Translations under genes and position numbers: made by a program | Notes under the pieces: model-generated | What the model was told of the DNA's origin: nothing | The model's database searches: none | The model's input: only the letters and a program-made list of their open reading frames with translations | In this document: positions 47,242 through 58,548 of the stretch, one piece after another | Position numbering within the stretch: position 1 is the first letter of the stretch | How the letters are laid out: every line of letters starts with the position of its first letter | From: Parapristionchus giblindavisi | Taxonomy: Eukaryota; Nematoda; Chromadorea; Rhabditida; Diplogasteridae | Direction of reading: 5' to 3' | DNA length: 64,000 nucleotides | Assembly: GCA_943737045.1 (NCBI GenBank) | Contig: CALSFV010000487.1 | Location: 1-64,000 of the forward strand

Positions 47242-49690
47242 TTCACTAATATATTACAGCAATCTCGTGAGTTGACATCATTTGTTCAATCAACATTACA
47301 TTCACCATTGGAACTATTCTTACCTGAATGTTCATTTCTATTATCTGTACCATCAGAAGGAGATGATACTGTAGCTGTTAGAGTTAGTTCATTCATTCAT
47401 TCATCTACCTTTTATCGATTGATCTATTCATTTATTAAGGGTGCTCATTTGGCTAGTCAACTCATAATCAGTCTATGTGATTCTGAACAATTTCCATCAA
47501 TAAATAGAATCTTCTTATTACGGTATCACATTTATCTACAGTAACCTGTATTCACAATATGTTGTTCTTTCAGTCAAATTCTCCGTCAATTACATCAATT
47601 CTGTCTATCAGAAGGAACTGATCCACAATTGACGTCACTCAAGGTATCATAATATTTATTTACTTCTTAAATAGTTGTGGTCTATGATTCAGCGTGCTCT
47701 TCATCTTCGAAGTCCATTCATGAATGATCTTTATTCATTCTTTTATTCATCAATCGATCAATGTCCATCCATTCATATATTCAAAGATATCTTCAGTGAG
47801 TAGATCTCTATCATCTATTCATTTATTATATTGATTGATATTGATTGATTAGGTCTATGGTTAACATTTGTTCGTCCATGGAGATATTCTCCATTATGTC
47901 CTCGATCATCATCTCCTTCATCATCTCCTTTATCTACTCCATCATCATCATCATCACGGTATTCTCTATTCATTCATTCATTCATTCATTCAATTGATCT
48001 ATTTTCTTTATAGAACAGGAACAATTGATTATTCTCAATATTATCCATTCATTCGTACTCATCACAAGTTTTACTCTGTATTATTGGGAAAAATACTTAA
48101 GAAGTAGGTCCTTCTTATCAATATATTATTAGACAGACTAAAAAGTTTTGTACAATTTTGACACTATTTATTGTTAAAAAGTGTAGAGTAAATTATCGAT
48201 TAGCAATCTACCTAATAATTATCAATTATTGATTGTGTAATTGGAATATTGATGATTATAGACTTCGTCAATTGGAAATATCATTGGATACAGTAAAAGT
48301 ATTGAAGACTGCTATTGAATGTTCATTCAGACCTGGAATTGCTCATGCTCTAGAATATCTTGATATTGTTAGTACAATTACTACTTACTATTATATTATA
48401 CAGTAATCTCTCATAATCTTCATTATAGGATTCTAAACCGTCATTGAAAGTTCTATTGGATGGAATCTCAGTTCAACTTAGACGACCTCCTTCTCCACAA
48501 CCAGATGAATATGTTAGTTATGCTTTATATTAGACATTTGTCCCTAGGATTTCCAAAAAAAAAATCCCAAAAATGCGACCAGCCTCCGTAGTTTGTGACG
48601 TACTATTCAACCTACAGTGCTGCATAAAAGTCTTGGGACACGTTTTCATTTTTATAACTTTTGATCCAGGAATGCAATCAAGCTGATCTTTTGTGTCAAT
48701 GTACAGAATTTATTAAACTTTTCATTAAAGAAAGATAAATTTTCGAGAGTGTACCTCGATAGCGTCATCACTACGCAATAGTGAACTAATGTAATTACAC
48801 CAACACATCATGGTTGTATTCCTTGATAAATTCTGTACATTGACTCAAAAGATCAGCTTGATTGCTTTCCTGGATCAAAAGTTATAAAAAAATGAAAGTG
48901 TCCCATTACTTTTAGGCTACACTGTGTACAATTGTCATAATAACAATTCAGGATTCATATATGAGCTCAACATATTCTAGTTCAGCAACACAATTGAAAG
49001 AAGAATTGAGATCGATAGTTCGGTTAGTTCAATGAATATTCTTTATTGATTGATTATATTCTTATTGAGTGATGCTGAATCCCTCTTCAATTATGTTCCT
49101 CCATCCATACCTATTCATGATAATGATGGAGTAATATCATCATCACCATCTTCATCATCTCCACGAAGAAGAAGATTATCATCTGAAGATTATTATATTG
49201 ATTCTAAGACTGGACTTATGATGCTTACTCCTACAGGACGAAAACATGTACACTATTCATATATTATATTTGATGTGAATTACATTAATCTAGAGCATAT
49301 CTAGAGTATTCCTACAGTAGTCTAATCAGTCTTACTGTAGTGTACAGTATTCAAGTTGTATGATTGCAGGTATATTCTGGTAGTCGTTCATTTGATTTCA
49401 CTCCATCATGTCAATTATCTCATCAAGGATACATTTCCCGTATCTTATCATCATCTCTTATATCTCCATATATTCAATCAATAATGAATACATCATCAAC
49501 AGCACCTCATGCAGTTCCTTTATTCTCTCGTTTCGTTCCTCATTTTCAATCTGCTATCAAATCAGAAGCTATTCAATCAGCATTCATTATATCTCTATCG
49601 TTTATTCTATCCATTCTTATTCATCCTATTCTATTCATTCTTGTTCTAATCTATCTATACTATTTATATACTCAGACAACTCGTGATTAG
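46473..49690 (+). CDS. SMPD4-like (neutral sphingomyelinase 3) ER/nuclear membrane protein
   Basis: SMPD4 is a tail-anchored protein of the ER and nuclear envelope that hydrolyses sphingomyelin. Start MDTYYPFQSDNSLNNGSFGA; exons continue SPIDKLVSLYKEILNGQGRY, IDLFCIPDPLTATQGIAPIL, GPILDAAWSDSRLASFLFSS, LELFLPECSFLLSVPSEGDD, HLRSPFMNDLYSFFYSSIDQ, LWLTFVRPWRYSP (a strongly conserved family motif), HHKFYSVLLGKILKKLRQLE and DSKTGLMMLTPTGRKHVYSG. The C-terminus has a tail-anchor helix (SAFIISLSFILSILIHPILF, ILVLIYLYYLYT). Many 50-60 bp introns; one near 48540-48950 carries a Tc1-type MITE. The next gene starts 269 bp downstream. Confidence 0.8.
48615..48924. mobile_element. Tc1-type MITE in an SMPD4 intron
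   Basis: Inverted ends CAGTGCTGCATAAAAGTCTT and CAGTGTAGCCTAAAAGTAAT, each followed by GGGACAC and a shared AACTTTTGATCCAGGAA.GCAA block; about 100-bp arms. TA precedes the left end; the right flank is TG, so one target base may have mutated. The inner arm sequence is shared with the element at 51804-52671. Confidence 0.78.
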
Positions 49691-49958
49691 ATTCCTTTTT
49701 TTCATTCCAACTCCTTTTATATCATTTCATTATACACATTGTCAATATAATTGAGTAGACCAAAGGGTAAATGCAAATGATGCCTCTTCATCATCTTCTT
49801 ATGATACATTTGAATAAACCATTTGATATGTTGTATTGACATTAAAGATAATAATTAGATTGTAATGAAAGCGTGGAGAATGACGCCTCTTGGATGAGAG
49901 TATCGATCCATTCATTCAAGGTATTCATACTGTAGTCTCCATATTGAATCATTATAGG

Positions 49959-51532
49959 ATGGAAGAGATCCATCAAGGAGAATCAGATAGAACTGCTAGA
50001 AGGAGGATCGCTTTTATGAGAGCGAATAAAGATAACCTACCTGATGTCGATGTTCTATCTGCTTATGCTACCGTATCCTTTTTGATCTTTGATCTTTGAT
50101 TAAGCTACAGTAGTGTTGTATATACCGTAATCTTATTGAGGTCTATGCAAACATTGCTACTCTTGGTTGTGTGTACCCATCTGAAGTAATGAGAAGAATT
50201 GAAATGCTGGGTCAAGATGTACAAGAGGTAATCAATTATTCATATTAATAATAGATGAAGATAATATTGATAGTCACTCTGATATATCAGAGAATAGATA
50301 TCTTTCATTAAGTAATTACCATACACTTATCTCATATAAGCATATTCGATAGAGTTTGAATATATTCGTACTTATCGTATTTTAATTGAAGGAAGATTTG
50401 AAAGTTCCTGAACTACGTAGTCTTGTTCTTGCTTCACGAGGTAGAGCTCATGCTGCTAAACAACGAACAGAAGAACAACCTCCAATTGAACGTATATTCA
50501 TTACTTTTAATATCGATTGATTCGAGTATATTCATTTCAGCTAATCGATCAAATGCAGCAATGATATTGAGTCAAATGAAGGAACAATTAGAAATGGCTC
50601 ATCGTGATTCGAGTGGAATGGCGATGTTTGATTGGGCTACGAAGAGATTGAAACAATCATGGAATGTAAGTTATCATTTATTCATTATATTCATTACTTT
50701 CGTATATATGATCATTCAGACAGTTGAAGTTGAAGGAGAAACTAGAGTGTTTATTGGTCGTACTTTAATCCTTGCTCATTCATTCACTTATACTAAAGAT
50801 ATTAAGATTATCAGAGTAAGTATGCAGTAATCATTCATCATACAGTATCCTCCCCTTTAGTAGTCTTTTCTTTAACCTACAGTAATCTTCCCATATTCTA
50901 CAATAATCCTCCATTTATACAGTAATCCTTTTATGATAGATAATCAATTGAGGAACTATCAATCAATGCAATAGTAGATGCATTCCTTGAAGGAGGAACA
51001 GTTACTGTAGAAGGAAATAATATATTATTCAATGGAAGATCCCCTCAATTCACTTATCAAGGTAATCAATATTATCATTTTAGTATTTATTAATTATGGT
51101 AATTTATATTGAGATTCGATATGTAGAAATCTGAAGAAAGTAGCTAAACTACTACCTCGTAATACAATAATCACAAAGAAGATATTAGAAGAGACATTGG
51201 ATACTGTGAATCTTCCATTTGATATTGAAACTAAACATCTACAGGTATAATTGAGATGAATCAAGAATGGATAGATGGAATGATGGTCTGTTATAGGGAT
51301 GGGAACAAATTGTTGAGTTAAGATCTGCTGATTTGGTTCTTAGTAAAAGAATACTGAAGAAAGGAGAATGTGTCAAGTTTGTTCATTTATTGATTGATTT
51401 CATAATACCGTAATCGTATTTAGAGCAAAGATGGATGAAGCAATCGATGAAATGTGTTCTGTACTTGGAAATAGATTACAATCAGATGATATTGTTATAG
51501 AAAAGAGTGATAAGGGAATCATTCTTGTATAA
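49959..51532 (+). CDS. XTBD-domain protein, probable XRN2 partner (PAXT-1-like)
   Basis: The start MEEIHQGESDRTARRRIAFM leads straight into MRANKDNLPDVDVLSAYATV / YANIATLGCVYPSEVMRRIE / MLGQDVQ, which matches the XRN2-binding (XTBD) pattern: N..L..D.L...VYAN...LGC.YP..V...I..LG..V. In C. elegans PAXT-1 carries this domain and stabilises the 5'-3' exonuclease XRN-2. The remaining 300 residues are helical and basic-acidic (AAMILSQMKEQLEMAHRDSS, FIGRTLILAHSFTYTKDIKI, GWEQIVELRSADLVLSKRIL) with no domain I recognise. The ATG at 49959 was chosen because earlier frames stop. ATTATAG just before it is an acceptor, so the mRNA may be trans-spliced there. Confidence 0.65.
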
Positions 51533-51803
51533 TCATTATCTTTGTATCTCACATTTATTGTTATTTCTATGTAGGAATATATTTATTGCTCTTTGGATGG
51601 TAGTCTATAACCAGTATAACTGTACTATAGATATTATCTTGTCATTATTACTACTTGTGAATTCATTATAAATATAATATATTATATCTCTTCTTTTATA
51701 TTTGAAATGTGATCATTGTGATAAAGAGAACTAATTTCATGAGCTAATCATGTGAACAATTGAAGAAGTACATGAAACATCACAATTAATAAAAAACATT
51801 CTA
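51533..51803. other. Gap after the XTBD gene
   Basis: 3' UTR-like AT-rich DNA, no gene seen, ending at a Tc1-type element. Confidence 0.5.
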
Positions 51804-52671
51804 CAGTATCGGCTGAAAGTCACGGGACACTCATTTTTTTGATCCAGGAAAGCAATCAAGCTGATCTGTTGAGTCTATGTACAGAATTTATAATGTGTTG
51901 GTATGATTAAATGAGTTGACTGATGCATACAGATGACAATCTAAGTAGACTTTTTATGAAAGTTTATATCTCTAATGAAAGGTTCTTCTGAAACATTGTG
52001 AGAATTGAAACATCCACAAGGATTGTACTGTCAAAAAATCGGAATGGCTCTGACTCCTTCAAATTGTATTAACAATAAGCGTCAAATTAAAATATTACAT
52101 AATCACAATTTTTTTATTAATTGTTCTTTCCTTGCTACCTAAATTACTTCATCGTATTTTATGTAATTCATCACGACATTAATTTATTATTTAATAATAA
52201 TGATAATAATAATTATTATTATTGTTATGATTTTTTTCTAGCTGCCTGCCCTGGAGTTGCCCGTGTCAAGTGATTTATTAAAGTCATTTAGCAGGTTATC
52301 ATAATTATTAGTTTGAGCGTCCTACTCAGCGTTATCAACTAAATATATTCTTGCCGCCAGAGAACTGTACTCTTTTCTTTCGCAGATATTTTGAATTTTT
52401 CATACGGAATCTGAGAAAATAGAAATATTAGAAGAATATTTTTTAATTAATTTTTTTTCAGTCGAGTTCAGTGCGACTTTGAGGCTCGATTTTTTGACAG
52501 TCCTTGTGGATGTTTCCATTCTCACAATGTTTCAGTAGAACATGAACAGATATAAAATTTCAAAAAAGTCTACTTACATTATAAATTCTGTACATTCACT
52601 CAAGAGATCTTGATTGCTTTCCTGGATCAAAAAATTTAAAAAAAGTATCCCATGACTTTTGGCCGATACTA
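51804..52671. mobile_element. Tc1-type foldback element, 868 bp
   Basis: Ends CAGTATCGGCTGAAAGTCAC and, inverted, TAGTATCGGCCAAAAGTCAT with TA on both sides (51802-51803, 52672-52673). Long arms pair: TTGATCCAGGAAAGCAATCA near 51840 with its complement near 52620, and ACATCCACAAGGATTGTACT near 52010 with its complement near 52500. No transposase. Shares the TTGATCCAGGAA arm block with 48615-48924. Confidence 0.82.
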
Positions 52672-52673
52672 TA

Positions 52674-52712
<39 letters not shown>
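52672..52712. repeat. (TA)n microsatellite
   Basis: A run of TATATATA directly beside the right end of the Tc1-type element, possibly grown from its TA target site. Confidence 0.9.
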
Positions 52713-52717
<5 letters not shown>

Positions 52718-53002
52718 TTACGATTTTTTTTCATGTGAAAAGATAAGGTTGAAATATCCAAAACAGTAGATCAAAGATCATATTCTATTTTCGTGCAAAA
52801 ATGGAATGTCAATTATATTATACTAGAATTTAAGAATATGCAGTTATTGCAATAATTTCAATTCATTCCCTTTAAATATATTCTGCTGAGTGGACGTTTC
52901 ATCCAATTCAATCTTAATCTATACTCGTTATCTATTCGATATTCACTACTAATCTACTCCAATATATTCTAAATAAACCACTTTCACTACTTTGATAATA
53001 CA
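52713..53002. other. Upstream region of the first small membrane gene
   Basis: AT-rich; no gene seen. ATCTATACTCGTTATCTA near 52917 recurs before the second paralogue (near 54207), so the promoter was duplicated along with the gene. Confidence 0.5.
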
Positions 53003-53492
53003 ATGGATAATAGTACTTCCCAACCTTCTACACCACCACATCTAGATGCTAAACTCTACATATATCTAGCCATTGAGGTATCATTATCGCTTTATTCATC
53101 TCTAATAATAAATTATTCAGTTTGGTATGATGATCTTATGTATAAGTGTTATAGCACTAGTTAACTACTTAAAGATCTTCAGGGTTTGTAAATTTAAACT
53201 ATTTCATTTCTGATGTTTGATCTTTGAACCATTAGTATCATTTCTCTGCGAGAGCAAATTTTCTAAAATAAAATAATTCATAGAATGGTTGATAATATTT
53301 GTAATTGTAGACAGAATCAGATGAATATACTAAACATCATACAATTCATCAGAAAAGTTTAGAACAACAACAACAAGATTTCGAAAAGGCTCATACCGTA
53401 AGACTTTTATATGAGAATCTATGACAGCGTATCGATTAATCGATGATTTTATTCAGGAAAACTTCGTTCAAGCAGATAATAAACCTGAATAA
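53003..53492 (+). CDS. Small single-pass membrane protein, paralogue A, unknown family
   Basis: Four exons, 53003-53077, 53121 to about 53183, 53311-53397 and 53457-53492, join to about 87 residues. A Ser/Thr/Pro-rich N-terminus (MDNSTSQPSTPP, with an N-S-T glycosylation sequon), one helix (FGMMILCISVIALVNYLKIF) and a polar tail with YTKHHTIHQKSLEQQQQDFE and HTENF. Exon structure and phases equal those of the gene at 54250, 760 bp downstream, so this is a tandem duplicate. I know no matching family. With no signal peptide and the sequon before the helix, an N-out topology is possible but inferred. Confidence 0.7.
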
Positions 53493-54249
53493 TATCGTTT
53501 TCAGATACTAGACTTATTTTAAATTACTCGTAACTAACTCAAAATTAAATTGAATAAATGGATACTAACTTTAATGTTGTTCAAGGTTCAAGATAACTTG
53601 ACAGAATGTATAGATGATCTGATCCATCTATACTTTATTTATGGGTGTTAAAATCTTGGAAAAGTAGATGAAAAAATGAAAAATAGTGTTAATTTTGTGA
53701 CTGTAAAGGTTTTGTTTCACCACCATGGTTGACAGTTCGGAAGACAGTTGGATGTAACTTCCTAAGCGAAGCGAAGAGCAGGAATTGGATCGCTATGCAT
53801 AACAGAGCCTTCGACCTAACGAACTCTTGATAAATGTGTTTCAAAAAAAAACTGACTTGTGACTTGGAAAAGTAATTTAGCTTTTTAATTTCAGTGTAAA
53901 AGTTTGTAAATTATGAAGCTATGCTACTTTTCCAACTACTTTTACAATGACAAATTAACACTACTTTTCACTTTTTCATCTACTTTTCTGAGATTTTAAC
54001 ACCGCAATAGCCTATTTATGTAGAATTTACAAAGAAATGATCATATGAGATCTACTTGATACAAATATTAGAATGATATTATAAGCACATAATAAATAGA
54101 TAATATGTATGTAGATAATTGATAATTGTATAAAATCCCGATATTCATTACAATTATTTCATTTCATTTCCTTTATCTTGAGTAGAGTGGTCCTTTCACT
54201 CTTATTCTATACTCGTTATCTACTCGATTGTAAATAAGCCCGTATTGAT
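53493..54249. other. Spacer between the two paralogues
   Basis: Contains a MITE-like inverted repeat (53644-54003) and the duplicated promoter-like block near 54200. No gene seen. Confidence 0.5.
53644..54003. mobile_element. GGTGTTAAAATCT inverted-repeat MITE
   Basis: Ends GGTGTTAAAATCTTGGAAAA and, inverted, GGTGTTAAAATCTCAGAAAA continue as arms of about 60 bp (AAGTAGATGAAAAA...). Centre has no coding signal. No clear target duplication was found. Confidence 0.7.
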
Positions 54250-54678
54250 ATGGATAATAGTACGTCTCCATTTTCTACAACATTAACTTTTCCATCATCG
54301 ACAACCGAAACTCCAATTAGTGATCCTAAATTCTACGTTTATATTATTCTCGAGGTAAGATCTCTCCAAATATTTATTATTATATAACACTAATATTATT
54401 TAGATTTGTATGATTCTAATCTGGTGTATTGGTATTATACTAGCATTTCGTTTGAAACTCTTCAAGGTTTATCGATCCACTACTTCATCCATTTTATTGA
54501 TTGATTGTAGATCGAGGATGATGGATATACTAAACATCATGCAATTCATCAAAGAAACTTAGAACAACAACAACGGGACTTTGAAAATGGCCATACTGTA
54601 TTCATTTGTTATAATTACGTATTAAATTCACATTTTCAGGAAAACTTCATCACTGCAAATGAAAACAAGAAAGACTAA
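54250..54678 (+). CDS. Small single-pass membrane protein, paralogue B, unknown family
   Basis: Exons 54250-54354, 54404 to about 54465, about 54512-54597 and 54640-54678 give about 97 residues. MDNSTSPFSTTLTFPSSTTE, then helix ICMILIWCIGIILAFRLKLF, then the shared tail YTKHHAIHQRNLEQQQRDFE and HTENF. Compared with paralogue A the N-terminal Ser/Thr region is longer and the helix is diverged, while the tail is nearly unchanged, so selection appears strongest on the tail. No function can be assigned. Confidence 0.7.
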
Positions 54679-55002
54679 CCATTGACTCTAATACTGACTA
54701 TACTCATAATAAATTACTGGAAACTTGTTTTATTTTTGTGTAAATGCTGTACAATCCACGCATGATCAATATATTTATCTATTGATATAGGATAAACTAT
54801 ATATATTTAATCGATATTTAGACTATTCGATAATAGATTATATTGAGACTGAGATAATCTTAATCTGTGTACACACTTTGTATCATTAGTACGTGTATGA
54901 GTGGAGAAGAAAGAATATCAATTGATTGAAAGAGTTAAATGAAGTGATAGGATACCGTAATTGAAGAGATAGACAAGTTGTAATCATAATGTACATTCTA
55001 AT
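54679..55002. other. Convergent gap
   Basis: 3' regions of paralogue B (+) and the peptidase (-); no gene seen. Confidence 0.5.
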
Positions 55003-58000
55003 CTACAATTTAAATGATCGACAAATAAATGAGAACATTGAAGCATCAAAATGAGCTGATGCATCTACAGAACGAAGTCCATGTCTTTCCGATGGAAATA
55101 ACTAAATGAGAAAGATCAAAGATTAATGAAGACTTCAATAGAACTAACTTGTAGAGAGTATGGTTTGCCTGCTTTGATCAAAAGATCAATCAATGTTTCA
55201 ACATGACGGAAGTGTACATTCTCATCCTGAATATTTATTTGAATAATAATATAAATATTAATATCAATATTAATAATAATAATAATATACTTGTAATCCA
55301 TGAGCAATCATCAATCGACCAGGTTCATCAGGTAATGATCGAACAGCTCTTTCTACATTAGACAGACTATATCCACCCATTTGTAATCCAAGATATCTAC
55401 AATGATTACGGTACATAATGATAATATTGATTATGATACCTTTCAGTATAAGCAGTATCATACATGGCCCAATCAACTACCGTACCTCCTGCAATTGCAC
55501 AACGATACACCTAAAGATATGAATATATTGATTGATAAGGATGAAATTAGAATACATTAGGATAGTTAGCAAGAGCGAGAACACTCATATATCCACCATA
55601 ACTCCATCCATGAACAGCTACTTTAGTCATATCTAATCGCGATCCTATCATATTTGATATTGAATGAAGTCCTTCCACCTTAAATCAATAAACTACAATA
55701 ATAATACAATGACATTGGATACCTGATCTTTCAATTCAACATCTCCTAATCTATTCTTAATAGCTCTTTCCCATATTCTTCCTCTATTATCAGATCCTCT
55801 TCCATCGATTACAATTGCAGCGAATCCAAGAGTCACAAACTTCTGTAGATATGTCCAACTGAAAATATTATCAATTATTCATTTATTTATAAACCAAATG
55901 GAAATAAACAAAATAAAACGTACGCAGACCACTCGTTTCTTACTAATTGTACACCGGGACCACTGTACACAAAATGAACCACTGGGAATGGACCCTACAA
56001 GGAGTTATACGGTATACCCATAATGAATAAATATATATAGTACCTCTCCCATGGGAATATGAACAATAGCATGATGATCGAAACCGGAGAATGGAGAATG
56101 ATATGTAATTAGACGAGGAGAATCAATACGTGGACTAAGAAGAATTGATGCAACTGTTGGTTGTTCAACCTAAGAGATCAAAGATCAATACAACAGAATA
56201 CCATGTTTGATGTCTCTTAGAGCTCTCAAACATATACAAATGATTAATAAGATACAGTATACCTGACATAATCTCTGAGAGTACGGTAATGGTTTAGATG
56301 AATGAATGAGTGAATATACAATACAATGAGGGGGTTGACGAAGATTAGATAACCATACAACAAACATAGAATCAAAATGAACTGAAGCTGTTCGAGATGA
56401 ACGATCTACTCTGAAGAAGAAACAAATAGAAAGATCAAAGATCAAATGGACTTACTTGCAAGATAGATCATCCTCTGTTAACTGGGATACAGTAGGATAT
56501 GAACTTGATAGAGAAGCAACACAACTAGAATTAAGATAACAAATTGAAAGATCAAAGACCAAAGATGAAAACTCACAAATGAACTTCAGTAGCACTTTTA
56601 ATCTGTGCGAAGAAATATACCAATTGTCGTTGAGAATCGATGAATGTACCACCACTCTGAATAGAATAAATAGATATATGAATGAATGAATGAATGAATG
56701 AATACCTTATGAACATTGACAGGATCTTGTGTGATATCGATAGGATTAGATGATAAAGGAGTGATAAGTGATAGACGAGTACAATATTCTCCTTCTATTC
56801 CATGAATAAGAGTCCATGGAACAGATGGAAGTGATATTGAACTTGTTAGATTATGAGTCTGAATCATAATGAATGATATGAATAGATAGATATCGATAGA
56901 TCATACATTAATCCATGTATTAGAATGTTCATTATATACAATAGTAACTTCATTCACTCCATTATCTTCATCAATTGATTCATTTCCATCGAATTCATTG
57001 AATGGAATAAGAATAAGACCAGAACGACATTGTTCACGATCCATTGCATGAACCCATACACTATAAATCACATGAGATAAATAGAAAGATCAAAGATCAA
57101 CTAACGTCCTTCCATCTTGCATGAATCCAGCACGTGCAATATATTCAATCCATGGATATCTCTTCTGAAGATCTACTTTCATTGAGAAATCACGGACCTA
57201 TAATGAGATGAATGAAATATTCTAATGAATAATGAAAGAATGATACATTATGTCCATCGATAACCATCATATGAAGAGTTGAACGAGCATTTGTTGTACC
57301 TATACAATTCAGGTTTCATCATATTCATAGATAGATGAATGGATCAAACCAGCAAGTGGATACTTCATGGGAGGTTGTCTAGTAGATACTAATACTCTTT
57401 CAACTTCTTCTTCATCAACTCTTTCATATAATAGATAAGGATATAATGGTGACCACCACATTCCATTGAATCTTTCCATCTCTTCTTGTATTATAAATGG
57501 TGGTACTCCACAACTATAATCAATATTAATCACTCAATACATCATTCGATCGATAGATTACCTAACATCCTTTCCATCATTAGTTGTAGTATGAATAATC
57601 TCTCCATTCTTGAGAATAGTAATGGATTGATCTCCCGTAGCAGATACAATAGAATCATCGCATGGACATACTTGCACATCCAATATTGCCTCAATTAAGT
57701 ATAATCGATAATTGATAATATATGTATAATACTTTATTGATTGAATTAGTACTCTGAATTGATCCTTGTTGATCTACTCGAATTATTTGATCTCCACTAC
57801 CAAGAATAGCTACTCCTGATGGTGATAATGATAACTGAAATAGAATATGAACAGATATCAAATATAGAAGACAGGTATACGGTAATCCATTTGCAAGAAT
57901 AATCTAAAATTCATTTCATACATCCCAAAAGTATATTCTTATTTCTGATTTTAGTAATAATGAATAAATGAGAATAACAAACATGAGATATTCCTCCAAC

Positions 58001-58392
58001 GGTAGCTGATCTTTGTCTTTCTGCTTGAAGAGATACAGCTGATGATGCAGCTGACACATTCTACAATACAATATATTCTTATCAATCAATCAATAAAGTA
58101 TGACTTACAGTAACCGGTTCAATATGTCGTTGTAGACTACATCCTTTACTTGATACATTACCAACTAACAATGTTTGTTGACTTCCTCCCAATGTACCAA
58201 GAGCTAACAATTCCATATCACCACCTTCAATCAATATCATTTACAGTAATCAATACATAGATACCGTATACCTTCTTTCTCTCTGAGAGCCAATTTGGAA
58301 AAGGGAACACCAGAACATGCTCGTGTATCACATCGAAGTGCTTTCACAATGGCTAATAACTCGGGAAACGATGAATCCCCCCGAGGTGCCAT
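55003..58392 (-). CDS. DPP8/9-type dipeptidyl peptidase (S9B)
   Basis: Cytosolic post-proline serine peptidase. Start ATG at 58392 (MAPRGDSSFPELLAIVKALR). The N-terminal beta-propeller includes GTLGGSQQTLLVGNVSSKGC, CGVPPFIIQEEMERFNGMWW (the conserved EE substrate-anchoring pair plus WW), SVWVHAMDREQCRSGLILIP and VPWTLIHGIEGEYCT. The alpha/beta-hydrolase part has GFAAIVIDGRGSDNRG, the nucleophile AVHGWSYGGYMSVLALANYP (Ser in GWSYGG), the Asp in DENVHFRHVETLIDLLIKAG and the His in SERHGLRSVDAS. The whole triad is present, so it should be active. No signal or membrane helix, as in DPP8/9 and C. elegans dpf-3. It starts 157 bp after CCDC174-like ends, on the same strand. Confidence 0.9.
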
Positions 58393-58548
58393 TCTAGTCC
58401 CTGAGATTATCGATTGGTTAGTTACAGTAATCTATCAGATACAAGGAGGTGTATACAACCCATTAAAAGGATCACAAAAAGCTATAAATTATGTTAATAT
58501 ACATTTATTATTCCATCTTTCATAATATACAATCAAGTGAACGAATAA

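Noticed and set aside
49408..49686. Ile/Ser/Tyr-rich + frame over the SMPD4 last exon
   Set aside because: A shadow frame of the tail-anchor exon (49364-49690).
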